From: a bacterium
Lineage (GTDB): Bacteria; Verrucomicrobiota; Verrucomicrobiae; Limisphaerales; J093
DNA length: 7,071 bases
NCBI GenBank assembly: GCA_021839785.1
Contig: JAKCAB010000566.1
Span: 1-7,071, forward strand
Direction: 5' to 3'
Shown: positions 6,054-7,071 of the stretch, piece by piece
How positions within the stretch are numbered: position 1 is the stretch's first letter
Layout of the letters: every line of letters begins with the position of its first letter
Translations under genes and position numbers: made by a program
Notes under the pieces: generated by a model
Told to the model about the DNA's origin: nothing
The model's database searches: none
The model's input: the letters and a program-made list of their open reading frames with translations, nothing else

Positions 6054-7071
6054 ATGAACCTCTCGCTTGGCTTTCGTCCGAAACTGATCGACACGATCCG
6101 CGGGTACTCGCGCGGCGATCTCACGGCCGACCTGGTGGCCGGCCTTACGGTCGGCATCGTGGCGTTGCCGCTGGCAATGGCGTTTGCCATCGCGTCCGGC
6201 GTGACTCCGCAGGCGGGCATTTTCACGGCGGTGATCGCCGGCTTCATCGTCTCCGCCCTGGGCGGGACGCGCGTGTGCATCGGCGGGCCGACCGGCGCTT
6301 TCATCGTGATCTTGTATGGCATCGGGGCGAAGTACGGCCTCGCCAACCTCGCCATCTGCACAATCATGGCTGGCGTGATCTTGTTCGTGATGGGCCTGGC
6401 GCGGCTGGGCACGATGATCAAGTTCATCCCCTACCCCGTCACGATGGGCTTCACCAGCGGCATCGCGGTGCTGATCTTCACCACCCAAATCAAGGATTTC
6501 TTCGGCCTCACGGTGGACAAGGTGCCGTCCGAATTCATCGAGAAGATGTCGGCGCTGGTCGGGCATCTGGGTTCGCTCCACTGGCCGACGGCGGCGCTGG
6601 CGACCGCCTCGCTGGCGATCATTCTGTTCTGGCCGAAAAGCTGGCAGCGCCGCGTGCCCGGCTCGATCGTGGCCTTGGTCCTGGGCACCCTGGCGGTCGC
6701 GCTGTTCCACCTGCCGGTCGAGACCATCGGCACCAAGTTCGGCGGCATCCCGCAAGGCCTGCCCGAGCCGCACCTGCCGGCACTGTCTTGGGCCAACCTC
6801 CAGAATCTCGTCCTGCCGGCGACGACCATCGCCCTGCTGGCGGCGATCGAATCGCTGCTCTGCGCCGTGGTGTCCGACGGCATGGTGGATGACCGGCACG
6901 ATTCCAACCAGGAACTCATGGCGCTGGGCCTGGCGAACATCGTCAGCCCGCTGTTCGGCGGCATCGCGGCCACGGGGGCCATCGCCCGCACCGCCACGAA
7001 CGTGCGCAGCGGCGGCCGTTCGCCGGTGGCGGGCATCGTCCACGCGGTCACGCTGCTGGCGATCATTCTGG
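6054..7071 (+). CDS. SulP family anion transporter, N-terminal 339 residues (partial)
   Basis: The gene starts at ATG 6054 and runs off the right edge with no stop; a TTG three codons upstream is a less likely start. The visible part is strongly hydrophobic. It carries SulP hallmarks: [24 protein letters not shown] (first transmembrane segment, 26-49), IGGPTGAF (77-83, substrate-site half-helix), [16 protein letters not shown] (124-139), [12 protein letters not shown] (266-277), [19 protein letters not shown] (285-303) and [16 protein letters not shown] (306-321). SulP proteins carry sulfate, bicarbonate, chloride or dicarboxylates across the inner membrane and normally end in a cytoplasmic STAS domain, which would lie beyond the window. 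The SVSD/ARTATN pattern resembles bacterial BicA-like and other SulP carriers, but the substrate cannot be decided. The gap to the EIIA gene is 54 bases on the same strand, so co-transcription is likely. A long minus frame across it (5898-7043) is a GC-driven shadow. Confidence 0.93.
   Translation, partial: MNLSLGFRPKLIDTIRGYSRGDLTADLVAGLTVGIVALPLAMAFAIASGVTPQAGIFTAVIAGFIVSALGGTRVCIGGPTGAFIVILYGIGAKYGLANLAICTIMAGVILFVMGLARLGTMIKFIPYPVTMGFTSGIAVLIFTTQIKDFFGLTVDKVPSEFIEKMSALVGHLGSLHWPTAALATASLAIILFWPKSWQRRVPGSIVALVLGTLAVALFHLPVETIGTKFGGIPQGLPEPHLPALSWANLQNLVLPATTIALLAAIESLLCAVVSDGMVDDRHDSNQELMALGLANIVSPLFGGIAATGAIARTATNVRSGGRSPVAGIVHAVTLLAIIL

Noticed and set aside
5898..7043. 381-codon minus-strand open frame across the SulP gene
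   Set aside because: The translation is dominated by His, Arg, Asp and Gln with low complexity, and it lies opposite a clear SulP coding frame. This is a GC-bias shadow.
1..7071. CRISPR array, toxin-antitoxin pair or defence genes
   Set aside because: No regularly spaced direct repeats, no Cas-like or nuclease motifs and no small paired genes of that type were found.

Overview
The window is GC-rich bacterial chromosome. The gene set suggests the Verrucomicrobiota or a nearby PVC lineage: a URO-D-type protein, a secreted DUF1080 (3-keto-disaccharide hydrolase family) protein, a helix-turn-helix/PTS-IIA fusion, weak or absent Shine-Dalgarno sites and use of TTG/GTG starts. This assignment comes from family content only; no marker gene was compared.

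Left part (1-1675, plus strand): the 3' end of a uroporphyrinogen decarboxylase-like gene, a broken gene of unknown function that overlaps it by ATGA, and an intact exported DUF1080 protein. The setting looks like carbohydrate or small-molecule catabolism. The broken gene needs two frame changes and has one in-frame amber codon, yet reads as one protein once these are bridged.

Middle (1676-3390): a low-coding region with mobile-element debris. A minus-strand tyrosine recombinase relic lies just downstream of the 3' end of a tRNA-Thr(CGT). It has two compensating frameshifts, one in a C6 run, and it stops just before the catalytic domain. Three perfect stem-loops lie in the flanking non-coding DNA; the largest (3113-3169) is a nested two-stem palindrome of the dispersed intergenic repeat type.

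Right part (3391-7071): rlmI-like 23S rRNA methyltransferase on the minus strand, then a divergent plus-strand cluster. The cluster is a DNA-binding domain fused to a PTS EIIA (fructose/Ntr type) domain, a second stand-alone EIIA domain translationally coupled to it through a strong Shine-Dalgarno and a TTG start, and a SulP-family anion transporter that runs off the window. Both EIIA domains keep the phosphorylatable histidine. No EI, HPr or sugar permease is visible, so the pair looks regulatory. The most interesting hypothesis in the window is that PTS phosphorylation state controls expression or activity of the SulP transporter. The system is an unusual arrangement of known families; I see no wholly novel system.
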